64,000 bases of DNA from Vulcanimicrobiota bacterium. Lineage in GTDB: Bacteria; Vulcanimicrobiota; Vulcanimicrobiia; Vulcanimicrobiales; Vulcanimicrobiaceae. The DNA lies in assembly GCA_003168375.1 (NCBI GenBank), contig PMSI01000002.1, positions 310,001-374,000 on the forward strand, written 5' to 3'. Below the pieces are notes generated by a model that was not told the DNA's origin, searched no databases, and saw only the letters and a program-made list of their open reading frames with translations. A program made the translations under genes and the position numbers. Position 1 is the stretch's first letter. Each line of letters opens with the position of its first letter. This document shows, piece by piece, positions 49,457 to 58,512 of the stretch.

Positions 49457-50173
49457 TTAGTCCTCGAAACCGAACGGTTCTTCTGCCGCACCAGCGTGGG
49501 CGTCGAGCCAGCGCACGAACGGTGCCGTATCGCGGATCGCGTCGCGAAAGACGGCGAACGGGCCGCGTTCGCGCAGTTCGCGATCGGTGAACGAGCGTCC
49601 AAGGATGAAGTTGCGCGCGCGGATCAGCCCCAGTCGCGGGTGCGCCTTGGGGAACCCGCGCGGCGTCACGCGCATCTCGTCCGTCTCGAGCGGCAGGTAC
49701 GGCTGGATTGCGCGGCTCGCCAGGATGCGGTCGAACGCCCGCGCATCGGCGCCGTCGTCCGCGAATGCGGTTCGCAGCGCGTGCAGGGCGGGTTTCTCCG
49801 GTACCCAGACCCCGGCGGAGAAGCGAGTACTCCCCGGCGCCAGGCGCGCGTAGTAGCCGGCAAACGCGCCGTTCTTCCCGCCCGGCGACATCCACGCCGA
49901 AAGCCACGTCTTGTACGGGTCCTTCTGCTGGTGGAAGCGGGTGTCGTTCGCGATGCGGAACAAACACGCGCGCGGATCGACGTGCGCGAGGCGCGCGTCG
50001 GCGCGCGCACCGGCGAGCAGCAGCATCGTGACCAGATCTTCGAAGCCGTGCCGAACGTGCTCGTCCCATGCCGTGCGGTTGGCGTGAAACCACGTGCGGT
50101 CGTTGTTCCGCTTCAGGCCGCGCAGGAACCGGAACGCAATCGTGAGATCGAGGGGATCGGAGGTTTTGGCTAT
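49457..50173 (-). CDS. DUF2461 family protein
   Basis: A ~230-residue protein matching DUF2461/TIGR02453: LTIAFRFLRGLKRNNDRTWFHANRTAWDEHVRHGFEDLV, ACLFRIANDTRFHQQKDPYKTWLSAWMSPGGKNGAFAGYYARLAPG, SAGVWVPEKPALHALRTAF and HPRLGLIRARNFILGR. It is cytoplasmic, function unknown. There is no ATG, GTG or TTG near the conserved N-terminus; the frame runs open far upstream in antisense to other genes. Candidate non-canonical starts are ATA 50173 or ATT 50140. It overlaps the stop of the upstream lipoprotein gene, so reinitiation at a non-standard codon is possible. Confidence 0.75.
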   Translation of the reverse strand: MAKTSDPLDLTIAFRFLRGLKRNNDRTWFHANRTAWDEHVRHGFEDLVTMLLLAGARADARLAHVDPRACLFRIANDTRFHQQKDPYKTWLSAWMSPGGKNGAFAGYYARLAPGSTRFSAGVWVPEKPALHALRTAFADDGADARAFDRILASRAIQPYLPLETDEMRVTPRGFPKAHPRLGLIRARNFILGRSFTDRELRERGPFAVFRDAIRDTAPFVRWLDAHAGAAEEPFGFED

Positions 50174-50634
50174 GTGACCGTAACCGGGGTGATCGTCACC
50201 GTGACGGTCACGCTGGTACTGCGGTTGCCGCTGTCCTGCACCAGGATCGTCGTCTGGCCGGCAGCGACGGGGGTCACCGTGAACGTGTTCGGCTGCGTCC
50301 CGGGTGCGACGGTCACCACGCCGGTGTTTTGACTGACCGCCGTGAACGTGCCGGCGTAGTTCGCCTCCGTCACGGTGAAGGTCTGGTTGAACGCGGCGCC
50401 CGCGTTGGTGAACGTCAGCGGGTTCGGTGACGCGACGGGGTTCGAAGGCACCGGCGTCGGGCTCGGCGTCGGGGACGGCGTCGGGACGGGCGTCGGCGTG
50501 GGCGTCGGAGTCGGGTTGACGACCGAGGCCGTGCCGCCGGAGCCGCTGCACGCAGGTAAACCGCCGCCGACGACGACGGCGCCCGCGAGAACGAACCACC
50601 GGAGGATGTACGCCGGATCGCGGCGCCAGGCCAT
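50170..50634 (-). CDS. Lipoprotein with Pro/Thr linker and Ig-like domain
   Basis: A 154-residue lipoprotein. MAWRRDPAYILRWFVLAGAVVVGGGLPAC provides a lipobox LPAC; then a Pro/Thr/Val repeat linker (TPTPTPTPVPTPSPTPSP) spans the wall. The C-terminal ~80 residues (FTNAGAAFNQTFTVTEANYAGTFTAVSQNTGVVTV) resemble a bacterial Ig-like domain. AAAGGAG sits 6 bp before the ATG at 50634, a strong ribosome binding site that fixes the start. The reading frame continues upstream, without similarity. It precedes the DUF2461 gene. Confidence 0.75.
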   Translation of the reverse strand: MAWRRDPAYILRWFVLAGAVVVGGGLPACSGSGGTASVVNPTPTPTPTPVPTPSPTPSPTPVPSNPVASPNPLTFTNAGAAFNQTFTVTEANYAGTFTAVSQNTGVVTVAPGTQPNTFTVTPVAAGQTTILVQDSGNRSTSVTVTVTITPVTVT

Positions 50635-50795
50635 GGCGATCTCCTTTCGGCGCGCGCCGTCCCGTCGCGTACGCTTCGCCCAGAAGTAGAGGAAGACCGG
50701 ACGATATTCCTTTGCCTGAAGGTGCAAGTGCAAGGGATTCGGCGGGCAAGGCTCCGTATTCCAGCGAGACGGGAACACATCCAGGGGGACCGCGT

Positions 50796-52496
50796 ATGGT
50801 TCGTCGTGTCGTCACCGTCGCGCTCGCCGCCCTGCTCTCAGGCTGCGGCGGCGGAGGCGCGTCCGTTGCGCCGGCGACGCCTGGCGCTGGCGATCGGCCG
50901 CCCGCGACGATCTCGTTCGTGATCCGCGTCCCTTCGGGTACGAGCACGGCGGCGCGGCTGCGGCGTCCTGCGTACGTGAGCGCGTCGACCCAGTCGCTGA
51001 CGATCGCGAATAGTTCCGGGACGGTGCTCGTCACCGCGAACCTCACGCCCCAGTCGGCGGGCTGCACCGCGCCGACCGCCGCGACGCCGCTGACCTGCAC
51101 CGTCAGCGCCACCGTTCCGTCGGGGACGAACACGCTGACGATCGCGTCGTACGATGCGCCCGGGGCGACCGGGAAAAAACTCGCCGTCGCGGCGTTGCAG
51201 GTAACGGCGGCCGCAAGCGGACCGACGACGATCAACCTCACCCTGAGCGGGATCGTCGCCTCGCTGTCGCTCGTGCTCGATCCGGCGGCGCTTCCGTCGG
51301 GAACGGCGGCCAGGTCGGCCGTGCTCTTGAACGCGCTCGATCCCGACGGCAACATCATCGTCGGCCCGGAGACGTTCGCCGATGCGAGCGGCAACGCGCT
51401 GACCGTCACGCTCGCGAATTCCGATGCGAGCGGGAAGACGACGCTCACGAAGAGCACCTTCACCGCCCCCGGCGGAACTGACCTGAGCTACAACGGTACC
51501 GCCCTGCCGAGCGCGACGATCACCGCCTCGGCCCCGGGCGTGACGTCGAAGACCGCGACGCTGACGATCGGCGGGAACAGCGCCTTCATCACCGAGTTCC
51601 GCACCGGGATCGCGACCGCCAGCTCGCCCGCGGGGATCGCCCTCGGAGCCGACGGGAACCTGTGGTTCACCGAGTTTAACGGCGATCGCATCGGCCGCAT
51701 CACCCCGCGCGGCGTCGTGACCGAGTTCTCCGCCGGGCTCACGCCGTTCTCGTTGGCGTCCAGCATCACGGCGGGTCCCGATGGGAACCTGTGGTTCACC
51801 GAGAATGCCGGGCGCATCGGCCGCATCACGCCGGCCGGGGTGATCACCGAGTTCAGCGCCGGGATCCCCAGCGGCGCGGCTCCCGTCGCGATCGCCACCG
51901 GCTCCGACGGAAATCTTTGGTTCTCCGACTCCACCGCTCCGCGCATCGGCCGCATGACGCCGGCGGGCGCGGTGACGATGTTCACCGCCGGGATTACCCT
52001 GCCCGGCGCGAGCGCCAATTTCGCTCCCTGCTCGATGGCACGCGGGCCGAACGGCAACGTGTGGTGGCTCGAAGAAACGTTCTCGTTCTCGACACCGCCG
52101 CGGATCGCGCAGATTACGCCGGCGGGGGTAGTAACGGAGTATCCGCTGCAGCTCAACGAGATAGCCGTCGGCGTCGCGGCGGGCCCTGACGGCAACGTGT
52201 GGTTCACGGCCAGCAACAACATCGCTCGGATCACGCCCTCCGGCACGATCACGCGCTTCAGCGGTGCCAATGGAAACGGCTGCATCGCGCTCGGCCCCGA
52301 CGGCAATCTGTGGTTCAGCGGCGATTTCACCGACAACGTCGGAAAGAGCACGCCGACCGGAACGATCACCAACTACGACACCACGTTCGGTATCACGACA
52401 TTCTCGTCTCCGGTCGGGATTACGGCCGGTCCGGACGGCAATCTCTGGTTCGCCGAACAGTCGATTCCCGGGATCGGACGGGTGAACATCCGATGA
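50796..52496 (+). CDS. Lipoprotein with Vgb-like (streptogramin-lyase-like) beta-propeller
   Basis: A 566-residue protein. MVRRVVTVALAALLSGCGGGG gives a lipobox LLSGC. Residues ~30-280 are a beta-rich domain (ISFVIRVPSG; RRPAYVSASTQSLTIANSSGTVLVTANLTPQSAGC) shared with the next gene. From ~290 the propeller blades repeat GADGNLWFTEFNGDRIGRITP, GPDGNLWFTENAGRIGRITPAGVITEF and similar; six or seven such blades match virginiamycin B lyase. True Vgb needs His and Glu in blade loops, and I cannot confirm those. AGGGGGA precedes the ATG (50796). It is coupled to a paralogous lipoprotein (ATGA). Confidence 0.8.
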   Translation: MVRRVVTVALAALLSGCGGGGASVAPATPGAGDRPPATISFVIRVPSGTSTAARLRRPAYVSASTQSLTIANSSGTVLVTANLTPQSAGCTAPTAATPLTCTVSATVPSGTNTLTIASYDAPGATGKKLAVAALQVTAAASGPTTINLTLSGIVASLSLVLDPAALPSGTAARSAVLLNALDPDGNIIVGPETFADASGNALTVTLANSDASGKTTLTKSTFTAPGGTDLSYNGTALPSATITASAPGVTSKTATLTIGGNSAFITEFRTGIATASSPAGIALGADGNLWFTEFNGDRIGRITPRGVVTEFSAGLTPFSLASSITAGPDGNLWFTENAGRIGRITPAGVITEFSAGIPSGAAPVAIATGSDGNLWFSDSTAPRIGRMTPAGAVTMFTAGITLPGASANFAPCSMARGPNGNVWWLEETFSFSTPPRIAQITPAGVVTEYPLQLNEIAVGVAAGPDGNVWFTASNNIARITPSGTITRFSGANGNGCIALGPDGNLWFSGDFTDNVGKSTPTGTITNYDTTFGITTFSSPVGITAGPDGNLWFAEQSIPGIGRVNIR

Positions 52497-54346
52497 TGCG
52501 CCGGCTGCTAGCCTTCACTGCGATCGTCGCGCTCGCCGCTTGCGGCGGCGGTGGTGGTGCTTCTTCCGTCCCCACGCAACCATCGGCGCCGCCACCGAAC
52601 GGCGCGAAAGGGACCGCGCAGATCACGATCCGCGTCCCGTCCGCCGCGCAAACCTCGAGCAGCGCGCGGCGGCCCCGCTACGTGAGCGCATCGACGAAAT
52701 CCCTCGTCATCTCGGCCGGCGGCTCGGTGGTGACGGTCGCGAACATCACCCCCAGCTCGCCCGGCTGCGTGCCGGCGAGCGGGAACACGCCGCTGACCTG
52801 TGTCGTCAACGCCGACCTGACCGGGGGAACCGTCACAGTCGGCTTCTCGGCCTTCGACCAGCCCGGCGGCCTGGGGAACAAGCTCTCGACCGCGTCGATG
52901 AACGCGACCATCACGCCGGGTGCGGTGAACCCGCTCGCGGTGACGATGAACGGGGTCGTGACGCACCTTAGCGTCGACTTCAACTACAACAACGTGCAAG
53001 GCACGGCGGTCCAGGCGATCCCGCAGCTCATCAACGTGCTCGTCAACGCCCAGGACGCCGGCGGGAACACGATCATCGGACCGGGCGGCTACGCCGACGG
53101 GCAGGGAAACCCGGTGACGATCACGCTGAGCCAAGACACGACATTCGGGGAGGTTGACCTCGACGCGTTCTCGACCTCGACGATCACGGCGCCCGGCACG
53201 CCGGTCACGGTCCGCTACAACGGCCACAGCCCGTCGACCGGGATCGCCTGCCGGCGCGGCTCGGTGAACGATCCCCTCCCTGCTAACCAGGGCATCATCG
53301 TCGTCCCCGGGACCGCGCGCGGCATCAACGCGACCATTCCGAACGTCGCGACCGGAACGAACCCGCTGCAAATCGCCAACATCTCGGGCGTCTTCAACAC
53401 CCGCAACATCAGCGTGGCGAACGCGAAGAGCAACACGGTGACGGCGTACTTCCCGTATTTCGGCAGCACGATCTTTCCGACCGTGGCGAACGGGATGGAC
53501 GAGGTGCCGTTGCACGTGCTTGCCGGGGCGAGCACGGGCCTGAACGTGCCGCAGGGCGTGACGTTCGACAACGCCGGGATCCTCTACGTCGCCGGCTCGG
53601 CGATGGCGTCGATGGAAGGCTACGATGCAGCCAGCGGTGGGCTTCACGTCGTGTGCCCGGGTCTCGTGAATCCCAACGAGGCACCGGACTTCGCGGACGG
53701 CGGCCTCGTGCAAGGCTTCGGCAACGCTCCCGATCCGGCCGGAAACATCACGGTTGCCTGCCAGACGTGCGCCGGCGCCGGGAATGCCTTTGCCGCGGTA
53801 GACACCTTCGCGCCCGGCGCGGGCGGCGCGATGCTGCGGCAGATCACCGGTGCGCTCACGCTCCTCGCGCAACCCGTCGGAGTCGCCTACGACAGCACGG
53901 GGAACCTGTACGTCGCGAACTCGGGCAACAGCACGATCACCGTGTACGCCACCAGCGCCAACGGCAACGTCGCTCCAATCCGCACCATCACGGCAGGCGC
54001 GAGCGGGCTCAACCAGCCGAAGGGTCTGGCGCTCGACCGGAGCGACAACCTCTACGTCGCGAGTTTCGGCAGCAACACCGTGCTCGTCTATGCCCCCGCC
54101 GCGAACGGCGCGGCGGTCCCGACGCGCACGTACACGGGGCTGAATCAGCCCTACGGCATCGCGATCCGCAAGCCGGCCGCCGCGGCTCTGCAAGTGCCGC
54201 CGACGACCGACGTCTACGTTACCAACTTCGGAAACGACAGCATCTCAATCTTCGACCCGACGGTCGCCGGCTCGACCCCGGCGTTCATCTACCAAGGCCC
54301 GGACACGCAGCTCAGCGGTCCGACGTTCATCACCTTCGGCGACTGA
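52493..54346 (+). CDS. Lipoprotein paralogue with NHL-like beta-propeller
   Basis: A 617-residue lipoprotein. MMRRLLAFTAIVALAACGGGGG has the lipobox ALAAC. The N-terminal domain repeats the upstream protein's pattern (ITIRVPSAAQTSSSARRPRYVSASTKSLVISAGGSVVTVANITPSSPGC), so the two arose by duplication. The C-terminal part has NHL/YVTN-like blades (QPVGVAYDSTGNLYVANSGNSTITVYATSANG; QPKGLALDRSDNLYVASFGSNTVLVYAPAANG; DVYVTNFGNDSISIFDP). It is surface or periplasmic and probably binds a ligand or partner protein. The start at 52493 overlaps the upstream TGA. A putative outer-membrane protein follows without a gap (TGA-ATG). Confidence 0.8.
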   Translation: MMRRLLAFTAIVALAACGGGGGASSVPTQPSAPPPNGAKGTAQITIRVPSAAQTSSSARRPRYVSASTKSLVISAGGSVVTVANITPSSPGCVPASGNTPLTCVVNADLTGGTVTVGFSAFDQPGGLGNKLSTASMNATITPGAVNPLAVTMNGVVTHLSVDFNYNNVQGTAVQAIPQLINVLVNAQDAGGNTIIGPGGYADGQGNPVTITLSQDTTFGEVDLDAFSTSTITAPGTPVTVRYNGHSPSTGIACRRGSVNDPLPANQGIIVVPGTARGINATIPNVATGTNPLQIANISGVFNTRNISVANAKSNTVTAYFPYFGSTIFPTVANGMDEVPLHVLAGASTGLNVPQGVTFDNAGILYVAGSAMASMEGYDAASGGLHVVCPGLVNPNEAPDFADGGLVQGFGNAPDPAGNITVACQTCAGAGNAFAAVDTFAPGAGGAMLRQITGALTLLAQPVGVAYDSTGNLYVANSGNSTITVYATSANGNVAPIRTITAGASGLNQPKGLALDRSDNLYVASFGSNTVLVYAPAANGAAVPTRTYTGLNQPYGIAIRKPAAAALQVPPTTDVYVTNFGNDSISIFDPTVAGSTPAFIYQGPDTQLSGPTFITFGD

Positions 54347-55081
54347 ATGCCCTCATCGAGAAACGTCGCAGCGGCCGCTGCGCTAGCGGCTGCCGTCTGC
54401 TGCGGCACGCCGTGCCGCGCCGATCCGCCGCCCGCACCGTCGCTCGAAATCATCCGCCCGCTCGGCGACGCCTACAACGAGCGGTCGAGCGACGGCGACA
54501 GCTATCCGCAGTCGCTCGGCGTGCGCCTGCTCCTCGCGCGCGGGCCGTATGCGCTGACGCTGCAGTACTGGCGCAACGTCTACCTGACGGAGAGCGGCGG
54601 TCCCGGCGCGCTGACGCGCTACGCGCGCCTCGAGGGCGGGTTCGGCACGGTCGCACCGTTCATCGCGCGCGACTCCTCCTTCGAAGCGCACGCCGAATAC
54701 CGCATCCTGCGAAACGCGCCGCTCTATGCCGGGATCGGAGCGGTGCGCACCTGGACGAACTATCACTACCCCGTCCTCACCGGGGCCGGCGCCGGGCTCG
54801 ACCTGCACGCCGCGAGCACCGCCGGGATGCGGCCGTTCATCTCGGCGTTCTACTATCCCGCGGCCTCCGGCTCGTACGTCACCGAGACGGCGCCCACGCG
54901 AACGCTGACGCCGACCTTCGGGATCCTCAAGGTCGACTTCGGTGTCGTGATCCGGAGTTCGCGGTCACGCTTCTTCGCGGTGATCGGCGACGGCCAGGAA
55001 GTTCGCACCGGCAAAGGGCTCTCGAACGACAACCGCTTCATCCGCTCCGACCCGTACGCCGGCATCGGAGTGCGGCTCTAG
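54347..55081 (+). CDS. Putative outer-membrane beta-barrel protein
   Basis: A 244-residue exported protein (signal NVAAAAALAAAVCCGTPCRA). The mature part shows alternating strands with aromatic residues (YALTLQYWRNVYLTES; HAEYRILRNAPLYAGIGAVRTWTNYHY; MRPFISAFYYPAASGSYV; KVDFGVVIRSSRSRFFAVIGDG) and ends DPYAGIGVRL, ending in a hydrophobic residue as many barrels do (although usually Phe). It starts directly at the stop of the propeller lipoprotein. The family is not recognised; barrel prediction is by pattern only. Confidence 0.55.
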   Translation: MPSSRNVAAAAALAAAVCCGTPCRADPPPAPSLEIIRPLGDAYNERSSDGDSYPQSLGVRLLLARGPYALTLQYWRNVYLTESGGPGALTRYARLEGGFGTVAPFIARDSSFEAHAEYRILRNAPLYAGIGAVRTWTNYHYPVLTGAGAGLDLHAASTAGMRPFISAFYYPAASGSYVTETAPTRTLTPTFGILKVDFGVVIRSSRSRFFAVIGDGQEVRTGKGLSNDNRFIRSDPYAGIGVRL

Positions 55082-55191
55082 AACCCGCGATGACGCACGC
55101 CGTTCCGCGATCATCTTCATGCGCCGCACACTGACATGACTGCGTCTTACGCTGGAACCCGTTCGAACGGCTTCGCTCGCGAAGAGCCGAG

Positions 55192-55773
55192 ATGCTAGAA
55201 TCGAGAACCGATATCATCGGGACGGAACGAGGGACCCAGCGGGAGTTGCTCACGCTCGGACACGGCACTGCCAGCGCGGACGAACTCGCCCGGCTCATCC
55301 GCGAAGCCGCGATCGAGTCGATTGTCGACGTTCGCACGGTCCCCAAGAGTCGCCGCCATCCGCAATTCCGGCGCGAAGAGATGGAGCTATGGGTACCCGA
55401 AAGCACCGGAAGCGCCTATCTCTGGGAGCCGGCCCTCGGAGGGTTTCGCAAGGTCGAACGCAACAGCAACAACGTCGCGCTGCGCCACCCCTCATTCCGC
55501 GCGTACGCGGACTACATGGAGACGGACGCCTTCACACGCGCTCTCGCTGCGTTGCTTGCGCGAGCGGCAATGGCGCGCGTGGCAATCCTATGCTCGGAGA
55601 CAGTGTGGTGGCGCTGTCATCGCCGTCTGATATCTGACGCCGCGCTGCTCCTGCACGGCGTCCGGGTCCGGCACCTCATGCACGACGGCAAACTGCGCCC
55701 GCACCTTCCGACCGTCGGTGTCCGTGTTACCGAGACGGGCACACTTCGCTACGACGTGCTCTTCGACGGGTAA
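55192..55773 (+). CDS. DUF488 family protein
   Basis: A 193-residue cytoplasmic protein with DUF488 hallmarks: LLTLGHGTASADELARLIREAAIESIVDVRTVPKSRRHPQFRREEM, LGGFRKVERNSNN, and the conserved block VAILCSETVWWRCHRRLISDALLL-like (ILCSET followed by CHRRLISDAA). The Cys and Arg residues in that block are the family's invariant positions. Function unknown; often associated with stress and DNA loci. It is separate from the preceding operon by 110 bp and convergent with the alpha/beta hydrolase. Confidence 0.85.
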   Translation: MLESRTDIIGTERGTQRELLTLGHGTASADELARLIREAAIESIVDVRTVPKSRRHPQFRREEMELWVPESTGSAYLWEPALGGFRKVERNSNNVALRHPSFRAYADYMETDAFTRALAALLARAAMARVAILCSETVWWRCHRRLISDAALLLHGVRVRHLMHDGKLRPHLPTVGVRVTETGTLRYDVLFDG

Positions 55774-55806
55774 GACCCAGCGCCGGGCCCTTCCGAGCGC
55801 CATGCG

Positions 55807-56928
55807 TCAGGGCGCGCGCGAGGAGTCCGACAGGAGCCCAGCGAGGTACGAGCCCCAGATCGCGGGCAGCGTGTGCGTGCCGTGACCACGCGTGGCCGCC
55901 GAAATCGGTAACATCACGAAGCGCCCGTGCGGGACTTTCGCGATCTCGCGGTCGACGATTCCGAGCTCGGGCGGATTGATTTGATCGTCGGCGCTGTTGA
56001 CCGCGAGCAGCGGGGCGGTGATCTTGCCGAGGTCGGGGTTCGGGTCGTAGTCGCGTGAGGACTCGAACTGGTAGATCATGTCGTTGGCGTCGTAGCGCGA
56101 GGCGAGCTTCTTGATCGTGTTCTCGTAATACGCGTCGGCCTGATCGCGCGTTGGGAGCTGCGACTGGTTGTAGAGCGGCGCGGAGCCCAGGAACCACAGG
56201 ACGTCGACGGCCGCTTTCATCCCCAGCACCGGCTCGGTCTTGTACTCGCCCCCGTTGTAGCCCGGATCGTTGCGCAGGTCGTCGACGATCATATCGCGCC
56301 AGACCCGGTTGCGGCCGGCGATCTGCACCGGCAAGCTCGCCAGCGGCATCAGTGCGTCCATCATCGTCGGATACGTCTCACCCCAGAGCCACGTTTGCAT
56401 CCCGCCCATCGAGGTGCCCATGACGAGCCGCAGGTGGTCGACGTGGAGCGCGTCGACGAGCACGTCGTGCTGCGCACGAACCATGTCGCGATAGCCGTAG
56501 TGCGGGAACTTCGCGTGCAGACCGTCGCTCGGCTTCGACGATTTCCCGTGCCCGATGCCGTCGGTGATCACGATGAAGTACTTGGACGCGTCGAGCAGCC
56601 CGCCCGGGACGAACAACACGCCGGCGAAACGATCGCTCAGGAACTGGTTCGTGTCGCCGCCCGTCCCGTGCAGGACCAGGACCGCGTTGTCGACGTGGTC
56701 GGCAGCGTTCCGGTGCAGCGTGCCGAGCGTGACGTAGTGCAGCCGCAGATCGCGCATCGTCTCGCCGTCCGCGAACCGGAACTCCGGTACGACGTACGTA
56801 CCGTCCGCCGGCGCGGGCCACCCCGCGGCGGAAACGCGCGCGCTCGTCACGGAAACGGCGATCAGCGCCAGCGCGGTCGCCAAGATACTGCGGATCGACA
56901 TATCCGTGCTGTACGCGGCGTCAGCCAC
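55807..56928 (-). CDS. Secreted alpha/beta hydrolase (MetX-like)
   Basis: A 373-residue protein with a signal-like N-terminus (ILATALALIAVSVTSARVSA). The fold follows homoserine O-acetyltransferase: LRLHYVTLGTLHRNAADHVDNAVLVLHGTGGDTNQF, the nucleophile elbow VMGTSMGGMQTWLWGE (Ser in GTSMGG), Asp in VNSADDQINPPE and His in RGHGTHTLP. Because of export it is unlikely to act in methionine synthesis; related secreted hydrolases have unknown substrates. The first ATG (56928) and another at 56901 (MSIRSI) are both possible. It is convergent with DUF488 and lies downstream of the FolK-MptA gene. Confidence 0.8.
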   Translation of the reverse strand: MADAAYSTDMSIRSILATALALIAVSVTSARVSAAGWPAPADGTYVVPEFRFADGETMRDLRLHYVTLGTLHRNAADHVDNAVLVLHGTGGDTNQFLSDRFAGVLFVPGGLLDASKYFIVITDGIGHGKSSKPSDGLHAKFPHYGYRDMVRAQHDVLVDALHVDHLRLVMGTSMGGMQTWLWGETYPTMMDALMPLASLPVQIAGRNRVWRDMIVDDLRNDPGYNGGEYKTEPVLGMKAAVDVLWFLGSAPLYNQSQLPTRDQADAYYENTIKKLASRYDANDMIYQFESSRDYDPNPDLGKITAPLLAVNSADDQINPPELGIVDREIAKVPHGRFVMLPISAATRGHGTHTLPAIWGSYLAGLLSDSSRAP

Positions 56929-56991
56929 GACAACCCTTCCGCCGGGATGATCTCCACGGTGCCTTCGAGCTGCGCGAGGGGCGCAACCCTC

Positions 56992-58473
56992 CTAGAGCGC
57001 TACCGCCGGGGACGGGCGCGTACCGAGCCAGCTCGCGAGATCGGTCTTCACGTCGACGTGGACGCCCTCGCGCAGCTCGCGGCGGAACTCGCCGAACAGG
57101 CCGAAGGCTTCGGCGAACGCGTCGTGCTTGTGGATCGACTCGTAGTTGAGTTGCGTCGCGCCGATGTACGTGGTATCCGGGAAGTCGGCGTAGACGTCGA
57201 GCGCGCGGACGAGGATCCCGCGTACGACGTCCTCGACGAACTTCGGGTTGTGGTGCGCCTTGTTGACGATGAAGAACTCGTCGGGGCGCTTGAGCAGGTC
57301 ATACGTCTCGCTCGACATCGACGACTCGACGATCTCGACCAAGTCCTCCGCGCGGATCTCGTCCGTGTGCGGCGCTTCCGCGCCGATGTAGACACCGCCC
57401 CGGCCGCGCTGGTTGTGCGTCGCCACCGGCAGCGCGTCGACCGCCCGGATCGCGTCGGCCTCGCTGAAACCCGCTTCTTGCAGCTCGCGGATCGAGTGCT
57501 CGCGCACCATCAGCTGCGCGCACGGGCAGGCGGTCATCCCTTGCGCTTCGACGCCGACGATGCGCCGCGCACCGTGTGCGTCGGCGTGTGCGATCCCGAT
57601 CAGCGTGTAGGTCTCCTCGGTGCGCTTCCCGCTGACCGGCGTCCAGCGCTCGAGGCCGAACTCCGCGCGCAGCCGGACGTCGGCGCGCAGCGCGCCCTGC
57701 GATCCGACGATCTCGCGTGCGATCTGCTCGGTGAGCTCTTCGACGCGCGACGGCTTGTCTTTCCGAGCGAGCACGTCGAGCGTCGCCGCCTCGAGCAGCT
57801 CGGAGAACCGCGACATGTGGACGCCGGCCTTGTCGGGCGCGAGGTCGGCGACCATCGTGAAGTCGCCCTGGAAGAGCCGCTCCTCACCGCCGACGTTGAG
57901 CCTGATCTGGTGCTTGACCGACGAGACGCCGACGCGGTTGAGCGAGAGCCGCACGTCGGGCTCCTCCTCCTGCCGGTTCGCCGCGAAGTGCATCGCGCGC
58001 GCTTTGCGCGCGATGCCCTCGTGCGGCACGGCGGCCGCCAACTCAGCGATCGTCTTCCCGCTGCGCGGTTCGACGAGGTCCGGCGCGATCTCGGCCAGCG
58101 GGATCAGGTTGAAGGCGCGCGCCGCGAGGTACGGATGCGGCACTTCGAAGCGGCCGAAATCGGCGACCAGCGCGTCGATCAACAGGACGTCGACATCGAT
58201 CGGCCGCGCGTCGAGCGGCGTGCGCGTCTGGCGGCCGATCGCCGTCTCGATCCCGCGGACGAAGCGCTCGAACGCGACCGGCTCCAGCTCGGTGGTGACT
58301 TTGGCCGCGAGGTTCAAAAAAGCGGGCCCGGCGACGCCGTTCGCCGGCGGCGTCTCGTAGAACGACGATACGGCCTCGACTCGCACCGCGGCGCGCAGCC
58401 GCTGGAGTGCGGCCAAGATCGTGCTCTGACGATCGCCCAGGTTCGAACCGACGCCGATGTAGATCGTGTGCAT
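56992..58473 (-). CDS. FolK-MptA (FolE2-type) bifunctional fusion
   Basis: A 493-residue fusion. Residues 1-160 are 6-hydroxymethyl-dihydropterin pyrophosphokinase: IYIGVGSNLGDRQSTILAALQRL, SSFYETPP, FLNLAAKV and RPIDVDVLLID (Asp93/95). Residues ~170-493 are a type IB GTP cyclohydrolase (COG1469): VSSVKHQIRL, VHMSRFSE, the GMTACPCAQ motif with Cys316/318, ATHNQRGRGGVYIG and FIVNKAHHNPKFVEDVVRGILVRALDVYADFPDTTYIGATQLNYESIHKHDA. The GMTACPCAQ form is nearer to archaeal MptA than to usual bacterial FolE2 (which reads VTSLCPCS). It joins the first and a later step of pterin/folate synthesis in one chain. The FolB aldolase is absent here. Confidence 0.85.
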   Translation of the reverse strand: MHTIYIGVGSNLGDRQSTILAALQRLRAAVRVEAVSSFYETPPANGVAGPAFLNLAAKVTTELEPVAFERFVRGIETAIGRQTRTPLDARPIDVDVLLIDALVADFGRFEVPHPYLAARAFNLIPLAEIAPDLVEPRSGKTIAELAAAVPHEGIARKARAMHFAANRQEEEPDVRLSLNRVGVSSVKHQIRLNVGGEERLFQGDFTMVADLAPDKAGVHMSRFSELLEAATLDVLARKDKPSRVEELTEQIAREIVGSQGALRADVRLRAEFGLERWTPVSGKRTEETYTLIGIAHADAHGARRIVGVEAQGMTACPCAQLMVREHSIRELQEAGFSEADAIRAVDALPVATHNQRGRGGVYIGAEAPHTDEIRAEDLVEIVESSMSSETYDLLKRPDEFFIVNKAHHNPKFVEDVVRGILVRALDVYADFPDTTYIGATQLNYESIHKHDAFAEAFGLFGEFRRELREGVHVDVKTDLASWLGTRPSPAVAL

Positions 58474-58512
58474 CGCCCTGATATAGACCGCGAACGCCGA
58501 GCCCGGGTTGCT

